Assembly (NCBI GenBank): GCA_002862965.1
Contig: PKCW01000027.1
Coordinates: 1-6,232, forward strand
Source of the DNA: Pseudomonadota bacterium
GTDB lineage: Bacteria; Pseudomonadota; Gammaproteobacteria; UBA5335
Direction: 5' to 3'
Length of the DNA stretch: 6,232 bases
Position numbers and translations under genes: made by a program. Shown piece by piece: positions 1 to 6,232 of the stretch (its first letter is position 1; every line of letters starts with the position of its first letter). The notes beneath the pieces were generated by a model. That model ran no database searches and was not told the origin of the DNA. It saw nothing but the letters and a program-made list of their open reading frames with translations.

Positions 1-1300
1 CTTCGTATTCGGTCCGGAACAGTCCGCGGGCCTGCAGGATCGGCACCACCTGATCGACGAATTCGTCGTAGGCGCCGGGCAGGAAGGCGGGGGATACGAT
101 GAAGCCGTCGGCGGCCTCGGCCTTGAAATGGGCCTCGAGCTGATCGGCGATCTGTTCGCCGGTGCCGACCCACTGCGGCACGAAGGCCACATTGGTGCCG
201 TAGCGCCGACCCATTTCGCCCAGGGTCAGGTCGTGGGCCTGCATCGCCATCGCGAACATGTGCAGCGGCGTCGGCACGTTGCGCGACTTCAGATCACGCA
301 GCACCTCGCTCATCGGCGCGTCCAGCGGATAGGCCGCGAGATTGATGCCGGTATGGCTCGACAGCGTGGAGAGGCCGACCTCGGGATGCACCAGCGCGTT
401 CAGATACCCCAGCCGCTCGCGGGCGATGGCCTCGGTCTCGCCCAGTACCGGCATGACGGCGGTGAAGATCTTGGTCTGCCCCGGATCGCGGCCAGCGGCC
501 TTGACCTGTGCCTTGATGTCCCGGTAGTTCGCCTGCATGAAGGCGAGGTTGGGCGCGACGCTGAACACCGCCTCGGCCCAGCGGCCGGCAAAGCGCTTGC
601 CGCGATCCGACAGCCCGGCCTGCAGGATCACCGGTTCACCCTGCGGCGAACGCGGCACCTGCAGCGGTCCGCGCACTTTCAGCCACTCGCCCTGATGATC
701 GACGTAGCGCACCTTGGCCGGATCGGCGAACAGGCCCGCGGCCTTGTCCAGCTTGAGCGCATCGGCGTCCCAGCTGTTCCACAGCTTGCGCACCGCGGCC
801 AGGAACTCATCCGCACGGTCGTAGCGGGCGTCGTGCTCGAGGTGCTGCTCGAAGCCGAAGTTGCGCGCCTCGGTGTGGTTGAGCGAAGTCACCACGTTCC
901 AGGAAACGCGTCCGGCGGAGAGCTGGTCCAGGGTCGCGAACAGGCGCGCGACGTGATAGGGCGGGTAGTAGGTGGTGGACACCGTCGCGCCGAGACCCAG
1001 ATGCTCGGTGACGGCCGCCATGGTGGCGATCACCGCGCCCGGCTCCAGCGCCACCGCGCCCTGACCGCCATAGCGCACGCCGGTCTCCAGGTTGTCGCCG
1101 TAGCCGTCCTCGACCGCCAGCCCATCGGGCAGGAACAGGAGATCGAACTTGCCGCGCTCCAGGGTGCGGGCGATGTGCTGGTAGTACGCCTTGGTCAGAA
1201 AGCCATTGCTGGCGCGGGCATGGCGCCAGGCGCCATGGGCGTGGGTGACGTTGCCGGCGGAAAAGAAGCCGGCCAGATGCAGTTGTCGGGGTGTGCTCAT
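1..1300 (-). CDS. NtaA/SnaA/DszA/DmoA-family FMN-dependent monooxygenase (3' end off window)
   Basis: Group C flavin monooxygenase of the bacterial luciferase-like fold, using FMNH2 from a partner reductase and O2 to oxidise a small substrate in the cytoplasm. The first 433 residues are visible. No stop occurs before the window edge; relatives of about 420-455 residues suggest only a short C-terminal piece is missing. Family hallmarks are an N-terminal strand HLAGFF followed by HAHGAWRH (residues 20-27), [12 protein letters not shown] (128-139), an [15 protein letters not shown] block (225-239), and [15 protein letters not shown] (378-392) near the end. These place it with NtaA (nitrilotriacetate), SnaA, DszA (dibenzothiophene sulfone) and DmoA (dimethylsulfide) rather than SsuD. 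The ATG at 1300 is preceded by GGAAG with an 8-nt spacer, lying inside the end of the upstream reductase gene, so translation is probably coupled. The family is secure. The substrate is unknown; an organosulfur compound is the best guess from context. Confidence 0.93.
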   Translation of the reverse strand, partial: MSTPRQLHLAGFFSAGNVTHAHGAWRHARASNGFLTKAYYQHIARTLERGKFDLLFLPDGLAVEDGYGDNLETGVRYGGQGAVALEPGAVIATMAAVTEHLGLGATVSTTYYPPYHVARLFATLDQLSAGRVSWNVVTSLNHTEARNFGFEQHLEHDARYDRADEFLAAVRKLWNSWDADALKLDKAAGLFADPAKVRYVDHQGEWLKVRGPLQVPRSPQGEPVILQAGLSDRGKRFAGRWAEAVFSVAPNLAFMQANYRDIKAQVKAAGRDPGQTKIFTAVMPVLGETEAIARERLGYLNALVHPEVGLSTLSSHTGINLAAYPLDAPMSEVLRDLKSRNVPTPLHMFAMAMQAHDLTLGEMGRRYGTNVAFVPQWVGTGEQIADQLEAHFKAEAADGFIVSPAFLPGAYDEFVDQVVPILQARGLFRTEYE

Positions 1301-1304
1301 GAAA

Positions 1305-1883
1305 TCAGCTTCCGTATTGACGCAGGGGAAGATCGGCTTCGTTCGCCGGCCGGATGGTCAGGCCATGCAGCCGACCGAGCGCGAGCCGCGCACTCTCCAG
1401 CCGCAGCAGGATTTCGGCGCTGAATCCGCCCCCCGCCTCGGCGGATTTGAGATCGGTGTCCAGAACGAAGAGGCCGGGCAGGGTGTAGGTCGCGCCCAGC
1501 GCCGCGAGCACGGGTTTCAGGGCGTGGTCGATCACGCCGTAGTGGGCCAGCGTCCCGCCGCTGGCGATCGGCAGCACGCTCTTGTCCACCAGCGCGCGTT
1601 GCGGCAGGACATCGATGAAGGCCTTGAGCAGGCCGGTATAGGCGCCCTTGTAGACAGGGGTTGCGACGATGATGGCATCGGCCGCCTCGACGCGTTCGCG
1701 CGCCCCGATCAGGTCCGGGGCGGCGAAATCGGCGCCGAGCAGGGCGACCGCCGGCAGCGTCCGCAGCGCCAGGTGATCGACGGTCCAGCCGTCGCGTTCG
1801 AGTTCTGTCGCGAAATGATCGAGCAGGCGCCCGGTCCGCGACTGGGCAGAGGGGCTGCCGTTGATGAGAACAAGCTTTGCCAT
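1305..1883 (-). CDS. ssuE: NAD(P)H-dependent FMN reductase, SsuE/MsuE family
   Basis: Reduces FMN with NAD(P)H and passes FMNH2 to a partner monooxygenase; cytoplasmic flavodoxin-like fold. At 192 residues it matches the usual SsuE length (about 190). Visible motifs are the phosphate-binding loop GSPS (9-12), the FMN/dimer motif [15 protein letters not shown] (75-89) and GGTLAH followed by [14 protein letters not shown] (109-131). In E. coli SsuE the segment before ALKPVL carries Tyr118, the extra residue of a pi-helix. Here that position is His120, as I recall for MsuE (methanesulfonate operon), so msuE may be the better name. The ATG at 1883 has a strong AAGGAA Shine-Dalgarno 5 nt upstream, and longer reading frames through this start have no family support. 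The stop lies 4 nt before the monooxygenase start, so the two form an operon, transcribed from the sigma-54-like promoter just upstream. Confidence 0.94.
   Translation of the reverse strand: MAKLVLINGSPSAQSRTGRLLDHFATELERDGWTVDHLALRTLPAVALLGADFAAPDLIGARERVEAADAIIVATPVYKGAYTGLLKAFIDVLPQRALVDKSVLPIASGGTLAHYGVIDHALKPVLAALGATYTLPGLFVLDTDLKSAEAGGGFSAEILLRLESARLALGRLHGLTIRPANEADLPLRQYGS
1309..1313 (-). promoter_or_regulatory. Ribosome binding site of the monooxygenase gene, inside the reductase gene
   Basis: GGAAG on the minus strand lies 8 nt before the ATG at 1300 and overlaps the last codons of the reductase (stop at 1305-1307). A ribosome ending the reductase would cover or expose this site, so the two products are probably made in a coupled way. 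Confidence 0.6.
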
Positions 1884-1888
1884 GACGT

Positions 1889-1894
1889 TTCCTT
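1889..1894 (-). promoter_or_regulatory. Ribosome binding site of the FMN reductase gene
   Basis: Read on the minus strand this is AAGGAA, 5 nt before the ATG at 1883. It fixes the 192-residue start and argues against the frames that run through this region from further upstream. Confidence 0.8.
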
Positions 1895-1903
1895 ATGAAC
1901 AAC

Positions 1904-1920
1904 TGGATTTTTCAGATCCA
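1904..1920. repeat. Small inverted repeat in the operon leader
   Basis: TGGAT, 7 nt, ATCCA: a weak 5-bp stem between the predicted transcription start (near 1920) and the ribosome site at 1889-1894. It could shape the mRNA leader, but a stem this short can arise by chance. Confidence 0.25.
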
Positions 1921-1930
1921 ATATGCATAA

Positions 1931-1946
1931 AGCAGAGGTCATGCCA
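1931..1946 (-). promoter_or_regulatory. Sigma-54 (RpoN) -24/-12 promoter for the reductase-monooxygenase operon
   Basis: The minus strand reads TGGCATGACCTCTGCT, against the sigma-54 consensus TGGCACRNNNNTTGCW. The invariant GG and GC are both present with exactly 10 nt between them; the differences are T for C in the -24 box and C for T in the -12 box. Transcription would start near 1920, giving a leader of roughly 37 nt to the ATG at 1883 with the ribosome site inside it. Known context: the sulfonate and sulfone operons of Pseudomonas (msu, sfn) depend on RpoN and the activator SfnR. A sigma-70 reading (TTGAAT as -35, 17 nt, TTTATG as -10) is possible but its -10 is poor. No sigma-54 activator gene is in the window. 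Confidence 0.55.
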
Positions 1947-1948
1947 GG

Positions 1949-1970
1949 ATTCAACACACTGTATTTGAAT
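1949..1970. promoter_or_regulatory. Inverted repeat ATTCAA-N10-TTGAAT abutting the sigma-54 promoter
   Basis: Perfect 6-bp arms separated by 10 bp, beginning 3 bp upstream of the -24 box in an AT-richer patch. The arm spacing of about one and a half helical turns fits a dimeric regulator or bending protein. It is a candidate operator only; no known regulator is assigned. One arm also supplies the possible sigma-70 -35 TTGAAT, so the two readings compete. Confidence 0.4.
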
Positions 1971-2067
1971 GGTTAATGCGCTTTTCAGCCGAACCGTGGT
2001 GCTGCCAGCGCCGCAAACCGGGCCCAGCCCTGCTGCCTCGCGCGCAGCCAAAAGGGAGCGCAAGCCT

Positions 2068-2180
2068 CGCCGGCACGATGCCGGCGGTGGGCGACGACGC
2101 GACAGCGCGTCGCGGTATCTGAATTTTTCGTGCCCGGCTCAACTGGCGAGCGACGCGCGCTCGGTTGCGCCATGCGCGCA
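2068..2180. repeat. Cluster of four GC-rich dyads upstream of the sigma-54 promoter
   Basis: Four inverted repeats follow each other. They are CGCCGGC/GCCGGCG with a 5-nt spacer (2068-2086), CGACGCG/CGCGTCG with a 4-nt spacer (2095-2112), CGAGCG/CGCTCG with a 5-nt spacer (2147-2163) and TGCGC/GCGCA with a 5-nt spacer (2166-2180). They lie about 120-235 bp upstream of the -24 box, the distance at which enhancer-binding activators usually sit. They are not copies of one another, so a single binding protein is not shown. They could equally be RNA hairpins at the end of the ferritin-like transcript. Chance dyads are common at this GC content. Confidence 0.35.
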
Positions 2181-2334
2181 GGCGATGTCTTCACACCGCC
2201 GATGGGGCAAGACAGGGGTGTAGCTTGCGCCCGATCATCGGCGTTCGTCGTCGAAGCACCGTCGATTTTCGGGCTCGTCCGGGCCGGGATGGGAGCCGGA
2301 ATCGTGTGCGATCATCGGTCTGGTCACGTGCGCG

Positions 2335-2363
2335 CCGCGGACGAGCACGGTGCCCGTCCACGG
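2335..2363 (-). terminator. 13-bp hairpin with a 3-nt loop downstream of the ferritin-like gene
   Basis: An almost perfect 29-nt palindrome, arms 2335-2347 and 2351-2363. On the plus strand two positions (2338/2360 and 2344/2354) are A-C mismatches. In a minus-strand transcript both become G-U pairs, so the full 13-bp stem forms only in RNA read in the direction of the ferritin-like gene. It starts about 110 nt after that gene's stop. No U-run follows, so it is not a standard intrinsic terminator; it may be a 3'-end stabiliser or Rho-linked terminator. Confidence 0.4.
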
Positions 2364-2439
2364 ATTTGGCGCCGTCGAGGCGTCCGCATCGCACCCGAGG
2401 GGCGTGGCGATGGACGTGCCCTCGGGGTGGGTGCCGCGC

Positions 2440-2458
2440 CGCCGAAAGACGATCGGCG
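2440..2458 (-). terminator. Weak hairpin just after the ferritin-like gene
   Basis: CGCCGA and TCGGCG pair across a 7-nt loop, beginning 13 nt after the stop codon on the minus strand. There is no U-run after it. The position suits a 3'-end structure but the 6-bp stem is modest. Confidence 0.3.
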
Positions 2459-2471
2459 TGAGCCTCTGACA

Positions 2472-3077
2472 CTACAGAAGGGCATCCCGGCTTTGCTCCG
2501 CGCGGGCCGCACCGATGGCCGTCTCCACCTGCTTGATCTCCTCGGGCGGCGGCAGGACGGCGGGCAGACCCAGGCTCTCGATCCACAGTTCGCGCGTCCA
2601 GCCCTTGCTGTGATAGAGGTGGTGGTCTTCCTGACTTTCCACCGCTTCCTGCGCTTCGGTCAGCACGGTCTTGTACTTGCCGCCGATTTTGTCGCTCAGC
2701 GTCTGGATCAGCTCCCAGTTGAGATGGTCCTTGGTCTCGGCGAGGACGACGCATTCCCCGGCCACCAGCTGCGCGGCCTCCGGCTTGCCGGCGGCGCGGG
2801 CCATCTCCATGGCTTTGACGAGCGAGTGGCCGAGATGCGCGATCACGGCGCGGCCCGGGGTTTGCGTGCCTGCATCGAGGTCGAGTTTGCGAAAGGCTTC
2901 CAGCAGCACCTGCTGGTGATGGCGGGTCTCGTCCAGATAGCCCTGCCATTCTTCCTTGAGATCGGTATTGACGGCACATGAAATGGCGGTTTCGTAAATC
3001 TTTTCGCCGCCGATTTCGGTTTCCAGCGCCTGGATCAAGAGTTCATGAACCTGCTCGAGATTGGGCTTGGTCGCCAT
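2472..3077 (-). CDS. Ferritin-like di-iron domain protein, function unknown
   Basis: A 201-residue, mostly helical, soluble protein with no signal peptide or membrane segment. It carries the four-helix ferritin-like metal pattern: Glu21/Glu25 in helix A, E50-T-R-H53 (ExxH) in helix B, Glu108 or Glu114 in helix C, and E150-D-H-H153 (ExxH) in helix D. A complete set of ligands implies a working di-iron or di-manganese centre, which in this superfamily means iron storage, peroxide or oxygen reactions, or a structural role. A tail of about 45 residues with a PPPEEI stretch (176-181) follows the bundle and could cap or oligomerise it. The ATG at 3077 has an excellent AAAGGAG site 7 nt upstream. 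The gene is divergent from glgX. I do not recognise a named member; a stress or oxidative-protection role is inferred from context. A bacterioferritin is less likely because the C-terminal tail and motif order differ. Confidence 0.85.
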   Translation of the reverse strand: MATKPNLEQVHELLIQALETEIGGEKIYETAISCAVNTDLKEEWQGYLDETRHHQQVLLEAFRKLDLDAGTQTPGRAVIAHLGHSLVKAMEMARAAGKPEAAQLVAGECVVLAETKDHLNWELIQTLSDKIGGKYKTVLTEAQEAVESQEDHHLYHSKGWTRELWIESLGLPAVLPPPEEIKQVETAIGAARAEQSRDALL

Positions 3078-3084
3078 ATGATTT

Positions 3085-3091
3085 CTCCTTT
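3085..3091 (-). promoter_or_regulatory. Ribosome binding site of the ferritin-like gene
   Basis: AAAGGAG on the minus strand, 7 nt before the ATG at 3077. It is near-consensus and the strongest such site in the window, which suggests high translation and settles the start. Confidence 0.85.
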
Positions 3092-3133
3092 CCAGTCATC
3101 ACAGGTGAGGCCATCGAAGCGCCTGTCTGGTCT

Positions 3134-3150
3134 TTGACTAGGCGGGTCAA
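3134..3150. promoter_or_regulatory. TTGAC-N7-GTCAA dyad, candidate operator or paired -35 elements
   Basis: A perfect 5-bp dyad. Read on each strand it gives a good -35 hexamer, TTGACT toward glgX and TTGACC toward the ferritin-like gene. No good -10 box follows at 16-18 nt on either strand. It may therefore be a binding site for a dimeric regulator of the divergent pair rather than two promoters. Confidence 0.35.
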
Positions 3151-3157
3151 TGCCTTA

Positions 3158-3189
3158 TTGGGACCGACCGGTGTCCGGAAAATTCCCAA
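3158..3189. repeat. Compound palindrome TTGGGA ... CCGG-TGT-CCGG ... TCCCAA
   Basis: The outer arms TTGGGA (3158-3163) and TCCCAA (3184-3189) enclose an inner CCGG/CCGG stem around a TGT loop (3168-3178). Unpaired stretches of 4 and 5 nt separate the two stems. The arrangement is symmetrical and could be an operator or an interrupted hairpin in either leader. Nothing identifies a binding protein. Confidence 0.3.
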
Positions 3190-3420
3190 CGATCACCCAT
3201 GGCCCATTGCCGGGCGCCGTCTGACCCAGTCCTGCGCCGCCGATGCTTTTAGAGAAACTTGCCGGTTCCTATCCGGTCTCATCAGTGTTTGGCCTGTGGT
3301 CGGACGAAGGACGTGCGCCTGACCGCCGCGCGAAACGGGCGCTTGTGGGGGTGTCGGACCGTTTCGCCCTCATGTCCTGCAACGGATCGAATCTGCCCTT
3401 TTTTCGACTTCATCGAACCC

Positions 3421-3426
3421 AAGGAA
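3421..3426 (+). promoter_or_regulatory. Ribosome binding site that sets the glgX start
   Basis: AAGGAA lies 5 nt before the ATG at 3432. Together with the lack of conserved sequence further upstream it selects this start over the in-frame ATG at 3243. Confidence 0.8.
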
Positions 3427-3431
3427 AAACC

Positions 3432-5672
<2,241 letters not shown>

Positions 5673-5684
5673 GGGTGTGGCGGC

Positions 5685-5705
5685 GGGGGCGTGCCGCACG
5701 CCCCC
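5685..5705. terminator. GC-rich hairpin between convergent glgX and SDR genes
   Basis: GGGGGCGTG and CACGCCCCC form a perfect 9-bp stem around a CCG loop, starting 12 nt after the glgX stop and within 57 bp of the convergent SDR stop. The symmetry lets it work on transcripts from both sides. No T-run flanks it on either strand, so it is a U-less or Rho-assisted type at best. Confidence 0.6.
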
Positions 5706-5729
5706 CGGCATCGTCGTCCCGTGCGGCGA

Positions 5730-6232
5730 CTAGAATGGCCGCCCGCCCGTTACCGGAATGATGGCCCCGGAAACATACGAGGCTTCGGCGCTGGCGAGAA
5801 ACACATAAGCGCTCGCCAGTTCCGCCGGCTGACCGGCGCGGCCCATGGGCGTGCTCTGGCCAAAGGTCTCGAGTTTCTCGTCCCAGCCCGTGCCTGGAAT
5901 GAGCGGCGTCCAGATCGGACCGGGCGCCACGGCGTTGACCCGGATGCCCCGGGGCGTCAGTTCCTGCGCCAGTGCTTGGGTAAACGCGACCTGTGCAGCC
6001 TTGGTCATCGCATAGTCGAGCAAGTCGGGTGTCGGTGATGAGGCCTGGATGGATGCGGTGGTGATGATGCTCGCGCCTGGGCTCAGGTGCGGCAGGGCCG
6101 CCCGCGCCACCCACAGCGTCCCGTACAGATTGGTTTTGAAGACACGATCCATCTCTGCCGTCGACAGCGATTCGAGGCCCTCGCGATTCTTCTGATAGCC
6201 GGCATTCAATACCAGAACGTCGAGTCCCCCCA
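5730..6232 (-). CDS. Short-chain dehydrogenase/reductase, YghA/stress type (5' end off window)
   Basis: NAD(P)H-dependent oxidoreductase of the classical SDR family, acting on small carbonyl or alcohol substrates in the cytoplasm. The 166 visible residues are the C-terminal part. They start in LDVLVLNAG (the conserved NAG after beta-4) and run through Asn34 (KTNLYG), catalytic Ser60 (TTAS) and the Y73-A-M-T-K77 motif (YxxxK), then NAVAPGPIWTPL and a final GAIIPVTGGRPF. The catalytic tetrad is intact. The Rossmann glycine motif (TGxxxGIG) lies beyond the edge, so cofactor preference cannot be read; about 110-125 residues are missing compared with relatives of 285-295. The NAGYQ and WTPLIP features recall YghA and Bacillus general-stress SDRs. 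The gene converges on glgX. The TTG at 6207-6209 lies inside the conserved core and is not a start. Confidence 0.92.
   Translation of the reverse strand, partial: GGLDVLVLNAGYQKNREGLESLSTAEMDRVFKTNLYGTLWVARAALPHLSPGASIITTASIQASSPTPDLLDYAMTKAAQVAFTQALAQELTPRGIRVNAVAPGPIWTPLIPGTGWDEKLETFGQSTPMGRAGQPAELASAYVFLASAEASYVSGAIIPVTGGRPF

Larger units (their letters stand above)
1884..2471. other. 588-bp intergenic gap, no convincing gene
   Basis: The gap lies between the start of the reductase gene and the stop of the ferritin-like gene, both on the minus strand. The open frames here on both strands are short, arginine-rich and without any recognisable motif, as expected of GC-rich noncoding DNA. The first 100 bp are AT-richer and hold the promoter. 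The part from 2068 to 2180 holds four short GC-rich dyads. The parts at 2335-2363 and 2440-2458 hold hairpins downstream of the ferritin-like gene. CGATCATCGG occurs twice (2232-2241, 2309-2318), probably by chance. No tRNA, transposase remnant or decayed gene was recognised. Confidence 0.6.
3078..3431. other. 354-bp divergent spacer between the ferritin-like gene and glgX
   Basis: It must hold the start signals for both genes. Visible are a TTGAC/GTCAA dyad (3134-3150) and a compound palindrome (3158-3189) nearer the ferritin-like gene, then a TTCGA/TCGAA stem (3403-3417) just ahead of the glgX ribosome site. No convincing -35/-10 pair was found for either gene, so promoters read by a sigma factor other than sigma-70 remain possible. 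An open frame joins glgX upstream to 3243, but its 63 codons show no family similarity and no ribosome site. Confidence 0.55.

Noticed and set aside
128..1423. Long plus-strand open frame of 431 codons
   Set aside because: It is antisense to the flavin monooxygenase, has no recognisable motif and is histidine- and arginine-rich, as expected of a GC-rich shadow frame.
1933..1959. Sigma-70 promoter (TTGAAT, 17 nt, TTTATG) for the reductase operon
   Set aside because: The -10 matches only half of the consensus, while the overlapping sigma-54 element keeps all invariant bases and spacing. Not fully excluded.
1969..2223. Short plus-strand frames in the intergenic gap as possible genes
   Set aside because: Arginine/alanine-rich, overlapping each other, without ribosome sites or motifs.
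2232..2318. 10-bp direct repeat CGATCATCGG, two copies
   Set aside because: Copies at 2232-2241 and 2309-2318 are short, with no flanking similarity or mobile-element structure, so chance is sufficient.
3254..3281. ECF-like promoter (GAAACTT, 16 nt, TCTCA) for glgX
   Set aside because: It only loosely matches RpoE-type boxes, and such matches are frequent by chance. Start-site mapping would be needed to keep it.
3243..3431. 63-codon N-terminal extension of glgX
   Set aside because: No ribosome site precedes 3243, the extra residues resemble no GlgX N-terminus, and a good site precedes the ATG at 3432.
6207..6209. TTG as the start of the SDR gene
   Set aside because: The frame continues upstream to the window edge through LDVLV, and the TTG falls in the conserved NAG motif. 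The real start is off the window.

Overview
The window is GC-rich, densely coding bacterial DNA with strong Shine-Dalgarno sites. The protein families fit a Gram-negative proteobacterium, probably gamma or beta. No phage, insertion sequence, CRISPR, tRNA or rRNA signal was seen. Five protein-coding genes are supported, and both edge genes are cut by the window.

Left part (1-1883, minus strand): a two-gene flavin monooxygenase operon. An SsuE/MsuE-family FMN reductase (1305-1883) is followed after 4 nt by an FMNH2-dependent monooxygenase of the NtaA/SnaA/DszA/DmoA type (1-1300, C-terminus off the window). The reductase would supply reduced FMN to the oxygenase. Such pairs usually release sulfur, or less often nitrogen or carbon, from organosulfur or chelate substrates. 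A close match to a sigma-54 -24/-12 promoter (1931-1946) lies just upstream, which suits regulation by an SfnR-like activator under sulfate limitation.

Gap (1884-2471): 588 bp with no convincing gene. It holds the promoter, an inverted repeat next to it, a cluster of GC-rich dyads about 120-235 bp upstream of the promoter, and hairpins downstream of the ferritin-like gene.

Middle and right (2472-6232): a minus-strand ferritin-like di-iron protein (2472-3077) is divergent from glgX, a glycogen debranching enzyme (3432-5672). The 354-bp spacer between them contains two dyad elements. glgX converges on a minus-strand short-chain dehydrogenase/reductase (5730-6232, N-terminus off the window), with a 9-bp GC-rich hairpin between the stops. 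Glycogen/trehalose metabolism beside a ferritin-like protein and a YghA-type SDR resembles general-stress gene neighbourhoods of Proteobacteria. That functional link is inferred.

No clearly new system was found. The most useful leads are the sigma-54-type promoter on the flavin operon, the MsuE-like histidine in the reductase, the structured gap, and the uncharacterised di-iron protein beside glgX.
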